Shown here in pieces: positions 11,927 through 22,554 of a DNA stretch of 64,000 nt. This stretch comes from Ophioceras dolichostomum. Lineage: Eukaryota; Ascomycota; Sordariomycetes; Magnaporthales; Ophioceraceae. Within the stretch, counting starts at the first letter, position 1. The number at the start of each line of letters is the position of its first letter. Under the pieces are notes generated by a model. The model saw nothing but the letters and a program-made list of their open reading frames with translations. It did no database searches and was not told the origin of the DNA. The DNA is taken from positions 1 to 64,000 of the forward strand of contig PYST01000035.1 in the NCBI GenBank assembly GCA_003049485.1. The letters are read 5' to 3'. A program made the translations under genes and the position numbers.

Positions 11927-12698
11927 TGATATACAGGAGAGGGAGAGAGTGGAATACCGGAAGCAGCACGGTTTTGTAATGATGTTTTGGCTGGGGTAAA
12001 AGCGGGAGGTTCTATTTGGTCTTTCTTTTGATTCTACCAACCTACCGAACTATACATCTCCCGTATGGAAGGATGTGTCGATACCATTTTGGTTGATCGT
12101 TGGTCAAGATTTTTTGTCGACTCTCGAGTGTTGGGCGCACATTTGGTTACCTACCTAGGTTCTTCATAGCCGGCGGTGATTCATGCATGGATGGACAGAA
12201 AGTTGTTCAAGTGAAGAGAAGGAGCCTTCCGAAACCATAGAGAAATGATTAGACAAGTGTGGATTGGGAGCGCAAAAACACCTAGTTTTACAAAAATAGA
12301 GCGAAACCTATGTATCCATCCCGCCGTCCCTGCCCGTGGAACATGACCCGTCTATATGATAAATCAGGTAGGTAAAGAAGGCTCCGATGCCTGAAGCTGT
12401 GCGCCCTGACCGCTATCCAACCTGAGTTGGGTCGGGGGCAGAGCTGTGAAAGGGCTGTGGGAGAATGACTGGAGTGACGATTAATAGTACATAAAGATGG
12501 ACCGACGGCAGCTGAGTCGCCATACGTTGGAGGCTGGTGTGTGAAGTAGATGGCTCTGGAGGCGGCTAGGCGGACGGGCACGTAGGCGGCCAGTCCCGGT
12601 TTTGGTCTTGGCCAGCCGCCCATCCCATTTCGTGCTAGAAGCCTTGCACCTTTACAGCCTTTCAGGCACATGATGCTGTGGCCGTGCCACGTGCGCTC
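11927..12698. other. Convergent 3' flanks of nup188 and tim9
   Basis: About 770 bases between two stop codons on opposite strands. I see no gene; both 3' UTRs should lie here. Confidence 0.5.
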
Positions 12699-13116
12699 TT
12701 ATCTTCCCTGGTTGGCTGCCATCTGCGCGGCATTGTGTTCCTGGAACCGTTCGCTGAGGCGGTTGGAAGTCGCCATGGACTTTTGTACGCAGCGGGTGAC
12801 GCAGCCCGTCTCGCGCGGGGAGAGCGCCTTGGAGGTGAAGTCATCGATGCAGGACATGAAGCAGTGATCGACAAGGTTGCTGAAGAGCTGAAAATTGGGT
12901 CAAAAGTACCCTTTGTCAGCATAGGCCGAGTAGGGTGGGAAGCGCTGTCCTTCACATCTCATACTCACCCCTAGAAACTCCTTGACTTGTCTCTTCTGCA
13001 TGCGAACCTCCAGCTCCTTGCTCTCGGCAGCAGTCAATCTAGAGAAAGGCCTCGTTAGCGATCAGGGATCGGTTTCTTTGCGATAGGTAAGGAGAAACCA
13101 GCACTAACCCGTCCAT
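12699..13116 (-). CDS. tim9: Mitochondrial inner-membrane import chaperone subunit Tim9
   Basis: Three exons, 13116-13109, 13038-12969 and 12887-12699, giving 88 aa, the normal Tim9 length. The first exon is only 8 nt (ATG GAC GG). The twin CX3C motifs CFMSC and CVTRC are both present, spaced as in small Tim proteins, and the C-terminus RLSERFQEHNAAQM is typical of Tim9. In the intermembrane space, Tim9 forms a hexamer with Tim10 that escorts hydrophobic carrier precursors to TIM22; the cysteines form disulfides through Mia40. The tiny first exon and small later exons make this gene easy to miss in automated annotation. The first intron has a GTTAGT donor and the second GTGAGT. Identification is strong; Tim10 and Tim8 differ around the second motif. 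Confidence 0.95.
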
Positions 13117-13894
13117 TTTGGCTGAATGATCTGCGCGGCGGGACAAATACGCGATGGGGCAGGAGTAGTGGTTTCAGCGAAGGGAAATATGACTTTGAAA
13201 CAAGCAGAAGAGGACGACGAAGACGGCGAAGATGTCGAGATGGCTGATCTTGCGCAGAGGTAGGTCAACGAGGTCGAACCTTGGCGGACAAACTAATCTT
13301 ATCTTGGATGCCAGCTCCGGGTTATCTGCACGTGACAAATTCTAACCCCTTCCCCTTTTTTCTCGTGATCACCAGTGAATATTGAGCGATGAACTCTTGT
13401 CCATTGCATGGCACATAAGTAGGTAGGTATCTTTCAACAAGGCGTGCAATTACAATAAGCTATATAGTCTGGTCGTCACTCAAATACCCTGTTGAGAATA
13501 CACGAATACGATGCTTTTAATCGTGGTGATAGAACACCACCGATCGGCTCGGACCGCCGGGATTCTCCTGCAAGGCGGTCCCAATACGTCCAATATGCCC
13601 ATGTCCCTCCTAAAAATGCAACATCGAGAGGCTGTCTGTATTCAGCCCGTCGACTCTGAACAATCCGTCCGAATCACATCCAAAGTGAAAGAAATATACC
13701 TATGCAGACATAAAAGAAAAGTCCTGTTTCACCCGGTGTTCCACCGTGGTCGATACGACAGTAGGTAACCGTACTGAGGTGGACATGCCTGTAAACGAGG
13801 GTGCCGATGGCTGAAATCATGGAAGGAGAGGGGGAGCCATCCGCACAGCAAAGAAATACGACCTTGTATCCTTGTTTGGGGGCCCAGATCTACT
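13117..13894. other. Intergenic: tim9 promoter and INSIG 3' flank
   Basis: About 780 bases between two minus-strand genes. I see no supported gene. A TAGGTAGGTAT repeat copy lies near 13420-13432. Confidence 0.5.
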
Positions 13895-15349
13895 TCACCT
13901 GATGCCACCCCACCGTCCCCTCGCAGAGGCTGAAGTGTTTAGCGCGAGCCGCCTGCCGATGTTTCCGAAACAGACACAGCTGCAGAACAGAACGCTGAGC
14001 ATCCAGATTCCTGTCTCGACTGTGGCAGGTTGGGCGCGGGCGTGAGGGAAGGCCGGCTCGGAACCATTGTACCGCGCCGAGCCAAAGCTCGGGCTACTCG
14101 GCCCCGGCATCATGTCCGGGTTCAGACTCATGATTAAGGCGGAGCCGAACAGCCCAACTGCCGACGCTAGCAGGAAACCTGATTTGGAGCGGTCGATCAA
14201 ATACCACAGAAACGGGTTCACTAGGGCCAGGGCTACTGAGGCCTGCATCGTGGAGTCCCAAGGGAGCTTCCTCTGTCGTGCGCACGGGGTGGTGGTCAGC
14301 TGGGGTTGAAGGCCGAGATCCGGGGGTGGGTTTGAGAGGGTCTAATGTCCTTTCATCGCAGGGACAGTACCAGATGAGAGAGATTCGAAAGCACTCACGA
14401 TAGCAAAAACAATGCCTGCAAATGCTCCAGCACCGCGAATGACAAGCGCCCAGTCCGTGTCGGGCGTGAGGCCGACCTTGCCACCCGCACCAGAGGGGAC
14501 GCCAGCAGGGGATGCAGCACTAACAACAGCTACCGGGGACGAGCTGCGGCTTCCACCAAGCATCTGGTCCCAGACGAGGTCGAACCACGGGAGGAGAGAC
14601 CCGAGCACGACGCCGGATATGCCCCAGAAGGCGACATAGCGGCGATCGAACGCGACGCCTGCGGGAGCGCCCGCGTCCGCGTGGAAGGGGCCCAAGCCGC
14701 CCTCGTCGCGTAGCCTCGACACCACGCCGCCGTAGGCCACGCCGAGCACGAACAGCAGGACGGCCCGGGTGACCAGCGACCAGAGCGATGCCGGGGCAGG
14801 GCGCGTCGCTTTCGGCGCTGACACGGCGCGGGGACGCGTCCTCCTCGAAGAGCCCAAGCGCTCCCGCAGCTGCGCCAGAGCGGCGGCCCGGTCCCCGTCT
14901 TCTTCATCCTCCTCGTCGCCGCCAGGGCCACGCTCTCGCGCGTCCAGCCCCCCCGCCCCTCGGTAGCCCGGACTCTCCGCGCCGGTGCCCCACGGCGTGC
15001 CCGGGGGCTCGTCCCTGTCGCCGTAGGCGTAGCCGTAGTTGCTGTAGCTCCTCCCCGCCCCCGAGACCGATGCCGTCATGGTCGGGCTATAGATGCCGAA
15101 GAGCGTCGACGCGGTCAGGTTCATGATGGACTGCGCGCGCGAGATGGAGGCGCTGCCGGAGGACTCGGGGGGGAAGGTCGCGCTACTCGGCTGTCTGGGG
15201 TCGAGGAGCTGTGGCGCGCCGCTGGGGGGCGGCGGAGTCCGCGGGGGCGACTCATCGTCTGGAGGGGTTGCGCCGGTGAGGTTGAGGCTGAAGGGCCGGC
15301 GCGGGATGGGGCGGATGAGTGGTGGAGGTGCGCTGTCGGGGGGTGGCAT
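13895..15349 (-). CDS. INSIG-family ER membrane protein (sterol regulation)
   Basis: Two exons, 15349-14399 and 14272-13895, giving 442 aa. About 190 N-terminal residues are Pro/Ser/Gly-rich and low in complexity, with a short conserved-looking motif NLTASTLFGIYSPT near residue 78 and an acidic run (GGDEEDEEDGD). Six hydrophobic segments then follow, among them SLVTRAVLLFVLGVAYGG, YVAFWGISGVVLGSLLPW, ASVALALVNPFLWYLIDRS and the hallmark C-terminal LFCSCVCFGNIGRRLA. The motif RKLPWDSTMQASVALALVNP spans the splice junction. INSIG proteins act in the ER; in animals they retain SCAP-SREBP and promote HMG-CoA reductase turnover, and in fission yeast they control HMG-CoA reductase. A role in sterol homeostasis is inferred. 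The long disordered N-terminus makes it about twice the length of animal INSIGs. Confidence 0.92.
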
Positions 15350-16611
15350 CGAGTCCTCCTACCAGTCCGGGCTCTCCGGGACTGCTAGGATTTTGACAAT
15401 GCGGCGCCAAGTAGCCCCTCGGAGGAGAGGTGAGAAGGGTGGGCGGGAGTGAGAGAGGAAAAGGGGAAGCGAAAGGAAAGAAGAGAAGAAAAGAAAGCCC
15501 CCGTTAGGCGCTGATCGTCGCGTTTAATCACTGGCTACAGAGGTTTCTCCCAAGTAAAAATTTTGACTTTAAAAAAAGAAAGGACAGAAAGGATTCCTAT
15601 AAGTTTAATAAGAGTTCAAGAGTCAGGAGAACTGGAGGTGAGTGGTCTTATGGACGGCTGATCCAAGATGATCCAAGATGCAGGGAGTGGTGGGCAGGTA
15701 GCTCGGACTGAACCCACCCCCGAGTTGGTCGAAATGGCGACCGCTTGTTGGATCGTTGTCGGACGTGCCTGGCAGATTGACGGCTAGAATTTTGACGGCA
15801 CTAGTCTCAGCTGGAGACGACTACATGGACGCGAATACAGGTAGGCAGGTACCTTGGGTCTCTAGTGACGGTAGGGTCGAATAGAGTTTCCTGGGACCAA
15901 GTGGCCTCTCTTTTTGGCTGGATTTTGCCTTTGTCTACTATTCCATTCCGGCTTCCACCACGTCGAGGACGCATCACATGCTTCAGTTGAATTTGGGACA
16001 TCGCTGAGGCTGCAAGGTGGTGGAGTATTCACCACCATCTAATTGGCGGAGTGGCCGGCTTCAGATGGATCGTGCATTAACGGCTTCGGACAAGGATTGC
16101 GGAGAACCGGGGCCCTCGTTGCTTACCGCAACACTATTGGTCGAGCGCTCCAAGTACGTCGCCAATACCCCGACTCATCCCCATGTGACTTGTCCATCAG
16201 AGACAAGCACACAACAGCAACCCCTAAGATGGACGGCGATCCATGGTCCACGATTAACGATCCAGACGGGTTCCATTTCGGTGCAAATATCGTTAGGCTT
16301 TTCTAGCATTACCCCGCATGAACAGTGCAGTACAACGTAGGTATGGTAGTATCCAGTGGCTACCTAGGTATCTACCTAGCTACCACAGGAGCTGAACATC
16401 GTGGAGGCACCACCAGTCTACCTAGCATAAGGTAGGTTAGGCAGGTAGTCAGGTTGATCGGTCCGAGGACTGCACATGGTATGTATCCGAAGGTACCTGC
16501 CATTTCTAATTAAGGAACAGGAAGGAGGCGAGGCGTACCCTCCTGGACCGCATATCCCCTCGAAACATTTTCCTGCCCATGGGATTTGGTACTAGGCTGG
16601 ACGAATGGCAT
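15350..16611. other. Intergenic: INSIG promoter and mak11 3' flank
   Basis: About 1.26 kb without a supported gene. It contains an exact tandem 10-mer (ATCCAAGATG twice) at 15661-15680 and a cluster of TAGG/CCTA repeat units at about 16334-16455. Confidence 0.5.
16334..16455. repeat. TAGG/CCTA repeat cluster
   Basis: Units of GTAGGTA, CTACCTAGG, CTACCTAGC and AAGGTAGGTTAGGCAGGTAG occur in both orientations over about 120 bases. It belongs to the dispersed family seen across the window. Confidence 0.7.
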
Positions 16612-18105
16612 TCAGTCCTCCTCCTCATCGCTCCCAGCTTCTTCATCACCGGCGCTACTGCTGCCGTCATCCACCCCTTCCGGCGTGGGTATCATTACAA
16701 ACGCCGCTAGACAAGTGATCCTATTTTGCGTTTCATAGGCTCCCAGTAATCTCCCAACTTGGTGGGTTGTCCCTGGCGCCTTTTCCTTGCTGAGCTCGGA
16801 GGAGCTGAGCTTCCACAGCGCAAGCTTGCCGTCGCTGCTCCCGGATACAATGGTTCGGGACCCTTGGTGGGCTGGCAGAGGAACAAAGTCTTTGATCCTG
16901 CTGGTTATTCCCGCTTCCTTGCCCCCGAGTGTGCCGACAAGCTTGGCCTTCGGCAGCCGAACAGGCCTCTTTTCGGCGGCAGCCCCAGCCTTCTCTGGAT
17001 GGCTCAGATCCTCGCTCCGCGTGGAAAAGAAGCAAATGCACCCGTCTTCAGTCGATACCGCTAGATAGTTCGGGCCGCTGTTGACGTCGTTCGTGGAGTT
17101 GCCGAACCGCACGTAGTGGAGCTGGTGGACTTTTGTCTTCGTGCTGCCCATTACCCGGCACTTGGGAGTGCCATCCATTCCGAAAACAAGGATTTCTCGG
17201 TCAAAAGCGACGGCAAATTCGTCCTCGTCTTCATCCTCACCGGCGTTCCCGCCCCAGACGACCCTGCGGCCCTCCCCCATCGACAGCTTGCCCTCGCCGA
17301 TCTCTTGAAGAAACTCCTTCCCGAAGTTCAGCACGCCGGCCTTCTTGCCCGTGACCAGGTTCCAGAGGCGCATACAGCGCTCTCCCCTGCTGACGCTGAT
17401 CATGAGCTTCATGCTGGGATGGACGGCGAAGTCGTTTATGCCAGCGGGCACGCCGCCTATGGGAGCCGTGTCGCCACTAGGCCGGCCTTGAGCCTTGGGT
17501 ATCGGGGCCTTGATGATTGACAGGAGCGACCAGTCGCGCGTCCGGGTCACGCCTATGGTCGAGTCTTCTGACGCTGACAGCAGCTTGGACCGGGTCGGAA
17601 ATGAGAGCCTCGTGATTGTGGACGAGTGGTGCAATAGAGTGCCCAGCTCCCGGTTCTTGGGGTTCTCCAACACCGGCCGTGGTGCCAGAGCTGATATCAA
17701 TTCCTGATCTGCGTCGAGCCGGGGCGGGTGGGCTGAGATGTGGTAGACATTGATTCTCTCGTCCGAGCCGCCGGTCGCGAGCATGACCTTCTGGGCCTGG
17801 CCAGGAACCGGTGCCGAGGGAGGCGAGACGGCCAAACACTTGATCGCCGACGTGTGCGCATCGAAGAGGAACGTGTCCGCAAACTTGACCGCTGAGCCAG
17901 CATCTTCAGGAATGCTTGCCGTAAGGCCGTGTAGAATCCGATCGTAGGAACCGGCAACAATCTGAACGGTAGTTGTGGATGATGTCGTCGGTGCAGGGGC
18001 AACGGGCACTTGGACATTACCGGGTTGCACATCACTGCCTTTTGATCGCTTCGAATGCTGCTGACCATTGCCCGCAGGCAGCATATCCCTTTTTCTTTTT
18101 ACCAT
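16612..18105 (-). CDS. mak11: WD40 ribosome-assembly protein Mak11 (PAK1IP1 family)
   Basis: Single exon, 497 aa. It starts with a basic, nuclear-localisation-like segment (MVKRKRD, then SKRSKG at about residues 19-24). WD40-type repeats follow: HTSAIKCLAVSP with LATGGSDERINVYHI, LLHHSSTITRLSFP with LLSASEDSTIGV, INDFAVHPSMKLMISVS with CMRLWNLVTGKKAG, and a final IVSGSSDGKLALWKL. The C-terminus is acidic. This order and the phrases match Mak11/PAK1IP1, a nucleolar factor needed for 60S subunit maturation that also negatively influences PAK-type kinases. The ATG at 18105 was preferred because the open frame upstream to 18381 is not conserved-looking and the basic tail begins here. Mak11 is intronless in this reconstruction. 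Confidence 0.93.
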   Translation of the reverse strand: MVKRKRDMLPAGNGQQHSKRSKGSDVQPGNVQVPVAPAPTTSSTTTVQIVAGSYDRILHGLTASIPEDAGSAVKFADTFLFDAHTSAIKCLAVSPPSAPVPGQAQKVMLATGGSDERINVYHISAHPPRLDADQELISALAPRPVLENPKNRELGTLLHHSSTITRLSFPTRSKLLSASEDSTIGVTRTRDWSLLSIIKAPIPKAQGRPSGDTAPIGGVPAGINDFAVHPSMKLMISVSRGERCMRLWNLVTGKKAGVLNFGKEFLQEIGEGKLSMGEGRRVVWGGNAGEDEDEDEFAVAFDREILVFGMDGTPKCRVMGSTKTKVHQLHYVRFGNSTNDVNSGPNYLAVSTEDGCICFFSTRSEDLSHPEKAGAAAEKRPVRLPKAKLVGTLGGKEAGITSRIKDFVPLPAHQGSRTIVSGSSDGKLALWKLSSSELSKEKAPGTTHQVGRLLGAYETQNRITCLAAFVMIPTPEGVDDGSSSAGDEEAGSDEEED

Positions 18106-18830
18106 TTTCTCAAGGACTGAGGGAGGCTCATAGGGAAACTGAACTTCGCATCTAGCGTAGAAGATGGAAAGCCGGAATATGGATAGTCTGCCGGGGTAAT
18201 TGAGGTGGGGAACATGACAAGAGAAAAAAAAAAAAAGTCTTATCGCACGCCGATAAGAAGACACGAAGACCTCCCAGCACAATTGTGACGAAGCCTCGGG
18301 TACGATCCTTACATCACTTATAAGCATTATCATCATCGTGAACTGTGGTGTTACTGATATGGCTATGAAATATCTCTCCAAAGAGAAACAGTCGAGACTA
18401 AGGGGTGCCTAGGCTACCAGTTTCCTAGTCTATAACGGTTCAGAAGTAGATTGTTCAATGATCTGCAAATGTCCCCCATTTTTTTTCCCTTCCTCGAAAA
18501 CTGAATGAAGTGGTCTCCGGTAGGTAGCCTCGACGACTAGTTGAGGAACTCTATGAACCACCTCACATTACTTCATAGTATTACACAGTCGGGAAAGGAC
18601 CTGTCCGCCCGCCAACTGTGAGCAAGTGTCATCTGAGTCAAGGGATCAGCTAGGAACGTCCCCACGCCTGCTTGAGAATTTACAGAGAGAAGAATTTGAG
18701 GGCGGCGGGAGAGGAGGATCAAGAGCGCAGGACGCGATTAACTAAATAGGCCAGCCGATTGCAGGGTGGGATTAAGAAAGAAAGGAGGGCAAAAGACCGA
18801 GGAGGAAGAGAAGAGGCGCGCGCTTCGTGC
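18106..18830. other. Intergenic: mak11 promoter and LON/RING 3' flank
   Basis: About 725 bases between two minus-strand genes. No gene is supported. Confidence 0.5.
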
Positions 18831-20521
18831 TTACCATCTGGTTTCCTCCCACTCTAGGATCCATCGACAACAAATCTTCAAACGCTCACGGACGCTTGCG
18901 GTCCCCAGGAGACGGTATTTCTCAGAGTCGTTCACGGGTAGGATGCTTCCAAACCACCACTATTCTCCCAACGGCGTTAGCTCTTCCCCCTAGACGGAAA
19001 TAGCGAACTCCACACTGAGGAAAGGGGAGAAAATTGACCGACCGGAAACTTGGCAGGCTCGTTCTCGGGGCAGTCGCCATATATCGCAAGCATCCGATTT
19101 GTGAGCCAGGCGGCACTTGCATCTCGCATCCGCTTGACAAAAGCGGTCGCATACTTCAACAGATCCTGGGTAGCCATTGTGTCGAGGTCTGCTGGTGTAA
19201 TACGAAGTTCAGCTGCCCCGCTGGTCGCGATCCCGTCACTTGAGGCCGTCTCCCGTCCGGCAGCCGCTTGGCGCATTTCAGTAGCCTCGAGGTTTTCCTC
19301 CTCGGCGACGCTCACGTCATCCACACGCTGGATCTTGCCAACGGCATATCCATCAAGCATTCCGTGCCGGACAACCCGGAACCGGGAGACTCCGACCGTC
19401 TCCAACAGGCTTCGGCCGTCCGGAAAGAACTCGACGTTGACGATGCGGAGCAGCGTCCCCAACTCGAAGAAATCGGGACCGGCTGGAGTGCTTGGGGTTC
19501 GGTAAAGGACCATGCCGAAAGTCCGATCATGCTCGAGGGCCCGCCGGATCATCAGGCGGTACCTGGGTTCGAACACGTGAAGAAAGGTTGGCATGGTCGG
19601 GAATGACAGGGTGCAGACGAAGAGCGGAATGTCGTAATCGGTGTCATCATGCCTAGCCTCGGCCGCGATGCCTAGCTGCCTCGCTGCGAGGGCGTCCGAC
19701 CATAAAATGGTCTCGATATCTCGGAGCACGGCATTGGCTGGCCATGAACTCCGGTGCAGGACCCGCCGACACACCGCGCAGAGATCTGAGTGGTCGAGGA
19801 TGCGATGTAGACAGTGGCGACAAAACGTGTGGCCACATGGCGTGGTGACGGCGTCGTAGAACAGTGCATAGCAGACCTGGCAGTCGACGTCTGGCCTCGC
19901 AGCGCTGCCAAGTAGTCGCAAGGTCGTGTCGTCATCGGCGGCCACAGGGGTGCCGCTTCCCCGCTCCAGGTGTCGGTCGTCACCATCCCGCAGGTTCGCA
20001 AGGGGTCTTACATCGACTTCACCCGCAGTCCTTGGCAAGTCTAAATCCGTTTCAGGTTCAAGCGGCCGATCCGGGCCAGCGCCGGAGACCCGGGTCTGGT
20101 CCCGGCCGCGTTCCTCACCGCCGAGGTGCCGAGCCCTTTTCAACGCTCCACGGATATCGCCCATCAGCTTACTTAACGTTACGTCAACGCCGCAGTCTTC
20201 CGACGCGTGTTCGACACGACAATCTGGGAATGGGCAGTCGAAACCCTGTAGCCTGGTCGGGGTGGAAGGGTACGATATGTTGGCGCGGGGTCGCGGCTCG
20301 GGCAGGCAGCGCCGGCAGATGGTACGGCCGCACGGTAGTGTGATGGGCTGCAGCAACGGGAGAGAGCACAGCGGGCACCGCGTGAGTCGTGAGACATGTT
20401 GAAGGGCAGTGGCGGCCGCAACCGGGGCGACGACCGGGGCCGGGATGGGAGCCGCTCCACCGCCGCCTCCGTCAAAGTCTCCTCCCACCGCCGGGACGGA
20501 GATCTCGTGCTCGGCGGGCAT
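18831..20521 (-). CDS. RING-finger and LON-substrate-binding domain protein (LONRF / CrgA-like)
   Basis: Two exons, 20521-19043 and 18959-18831, giving 535 aa. A first RING-like zinc finger begins at Cys49 (CPLC, CGRTICRRC). A second, classical C3HC4 RING lies near residue 210 (CQVC, PCGHTFCRHC, CAVC). From about residue 300 comes the LON N-terminal substrate-binding domain (IPLFVCTLSFPTMPTFLHVFEPRYRLMIRRAL). It closes in the second exon with WWFGSILPVND and SVRERLKICCRWILEW. There is no ATPase or protease domain, so this is not a Lon protease but a likely E3 ubiquitin ligase of the LONRF type; the Mucor regulator CrgA has related architecture. The intron donor is GTCGGT, which is weak. If the intron is retained, translation ends after a different 21-residue tail. 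Confidence 0.9.
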
Positions 20522-20810
20522 AAGCCTGGAGCTAATTGTCTTGAAAAGTCCTACCGAGCGAGGAAGACATCGGCGGTTTAGAAAACGGCCTCAAACCCTG
20601 CTCTCCGTAGCCGGCGGAGGCCGGGCCGTGTGTTTAAGTGCCTGCGAAAGATGCACGATGATGTGCAACTACACACAAAATACGATGTCCCGGCGTCCGT
20701 GTTTTTAGCTCGATGCTGTGTTATACCGTGCTTCGGCCAGAATGCCGATCGAAAAACAAAGTGAAGATAACAATAATGGCGGCAGTGTGGAACAACCACC
20801 AGTACAAGCA

Positions 20811-20826
20811 GACGTCAGGTGACGTA
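20811..20826. promoter_or_regulatory. Paired CRE-like motifs (GACGTCA / TGACGTA)
   Basis: Two TGACGT half-sites in close succession about 290 bases upstream of the LON/RING start codon. bZIP factors of the ATF/CREB class bind such sites. Function is inferred. Confidence 0.35.
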
Positions 20827-22443
20827 GTTAGTAAGGAATGGAGGGGGGTTTGGTTCAGGTAATTTGAGAGTGCAAAAGTCCTGAATACTATGAAATTCAA
20901 ATCAGAGGGAGAATGAGGGTTTAATAAAGGGATGAGAACGATTCGTGCACGTGTGTGGCAGTCGTGGAAAGATGGTCCGAGGGTGGTGATATGGAGATGA
21001 TGATTTAACAAATTTACAGTAATACGAGGTAATGGCGTCAACGAGGTGAAATTTGGGGCCGGATATTTCAGGTAGAACGATAGATATCTGTTTTGATGAG
21101 ACAGTAAACCCTGGATAGGATATCGAAGCGGTCCGTGAGTAATGAATTTGTCGAGGCCAGGCCGCTCGCGATGTCAACAATGGATGGATGTCAGTGTGCT
21201 TGATATTGATGCTGATGTTGCACACACTGCTCTCCGGCTTCCCGATGGAAAGAATGATGGACCGCGATAGAAACCCGACCGAAGGAGTCACGAAACAGCA
21301 GATGTAGGCATAGCGAGCAGGCGGAGATCAAGTGTGAAATTAAGTCATCATGATGAACCAGGAGCTTTCAGCTATGCTGCGAATTGAGGAATGTACCGAA
21401 TAAAAAAAAAGCAGAAGGGACAGTAGTGGCATATGGAATAGGAGGACAAAAAACGTGGACGTCATAGGCGCACGAGATTTGACCTGGTGGCTTCCTCCAT
21501 CACGAGGAGGACATGCCGCACCGGTGTCGCCCCACTCTAACCGCTCTGGTGGAAGAGCCGCAAGTGGAAAGGCTTGGCAAAAAAGAAACAAGAGAAAAGC
21601 GAACCAAACACATAGGTGTAGGTCCCCAAGATCAGAGCTAGCTTGCCCGACTCTCCGATTGATGTTAATTTAAAGGCTCTAGATCGTTCTTCTCCGTAGA
21701 GTGTAGCCGTCATCCTGAATACCTGGCGATCTTGAAACTCGCTAGGTTGCACCGGCCCCAACCACTACAACGTAGCTTGTCAGTCACCCAGCAATGAGTA
21801 CCTGGCCTCTCCCGATCACCCATGATAAGTCCCGGCCTGGTTCGGAATAGGCGATCGGGTCATTACTGATGCTCCACGCGACGGAGCAGGTGCTAGTTGA
21901 AAGGACAGGATTTATGGTACTCGCTATTCCCTTAAACGGCCTGCATGCAAGACGCCGGTCTGGTCCATCCTTAAATGTCTGGTACTTGGGGCCTCCGACT
22001 GGTACCGAGGTTGAGTTATGTACCGAGGTGAGGGCAAAGTTGGCGTTTCTCTTTATGGCATAGTGGGAGATCCAGGCTTAATAGAGCTGGGTTTTAGAGG
22101 TGCAACGGCTCCCGGTCCGGCTTCATGCGCGGATGCACCTGGTCGGTCGAGTCAGCGCGGCCACGAGGACCGAAACTCGCCATCTGCATCGTGTCGTGCT
22201 TGGTCACATAGCCGCCATAGTGCCGAACAACAGTAGAGTTCATTGCGGGCAGCTTGTCGCTCTTCCCGGCCGAGTCATGTACGCGGAGATGGCTTCACTG
22301 AGTCATTGACGCAGATCTGGGGTCTGAGGCAAAGGGCTTTGCTGGGCACCTGGGGAACTGGGGAGCATGGCGCGTGATACGGCTTACGCCACCGGGGTTG
22401 ACACATCAAGTGCGTTGTAGGTTGTTAGATGACTTCGGTACAA

Positions 22444-22500
22444 AGGCAGGTAGGTTGTTGGGTCGGTAGGTAGGTTGGTAGGCAAGGTAGGTTTTAGGTT
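22444..22500. repeat. TAGG repeat cluster next to spp2 3' end
   Basis: Imperfect tandem TAGGTAGGT and GGTAGGTTGGTAGG units over about 55 bases, just beyond the spp2 stop. Confidence 0.7.
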
Positions 22501-22554
22501 CAGAGTCCCATGTGCGTTTCCCCCAGTCACTGTATGCCGCGAGAAGCAAGCCGA

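Larger units (their letters stand above)
20522..22554. other. Intergenic: LON/RING promoter and spp2 3' flank
   Basis: About 2 kb between two minus-strand genes, with no supported coding sequence. It contains a pair of CRE-like TGACGT motifs at 20811-20826 and a TAGG repeat cluster at about 22444-22500. Confidence 0.5.

Noticed and set aside
11030..12040. Long minus-strand frame opposite the nup188 C-terminus
   Set aside because: It is an antisense shadow of strongly biased coding sequence (Nup188 frame clearly real), with no recognisable motif.
18106..18381. N-terminal extension of Mak11 (92 more codons)
   Set aside because: The extension is hydrophobic and unlike the family; the ATG at 18105 gives the expected basic nuclear N-terminus.
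20721..21291. Two overlapping minus-strand frames upstream of the LON/RING gene
   Set aside because: They have Ser/His/Thr-rich random-like composition and no splice-consistent extension; they fit promoter or leader sequence better.
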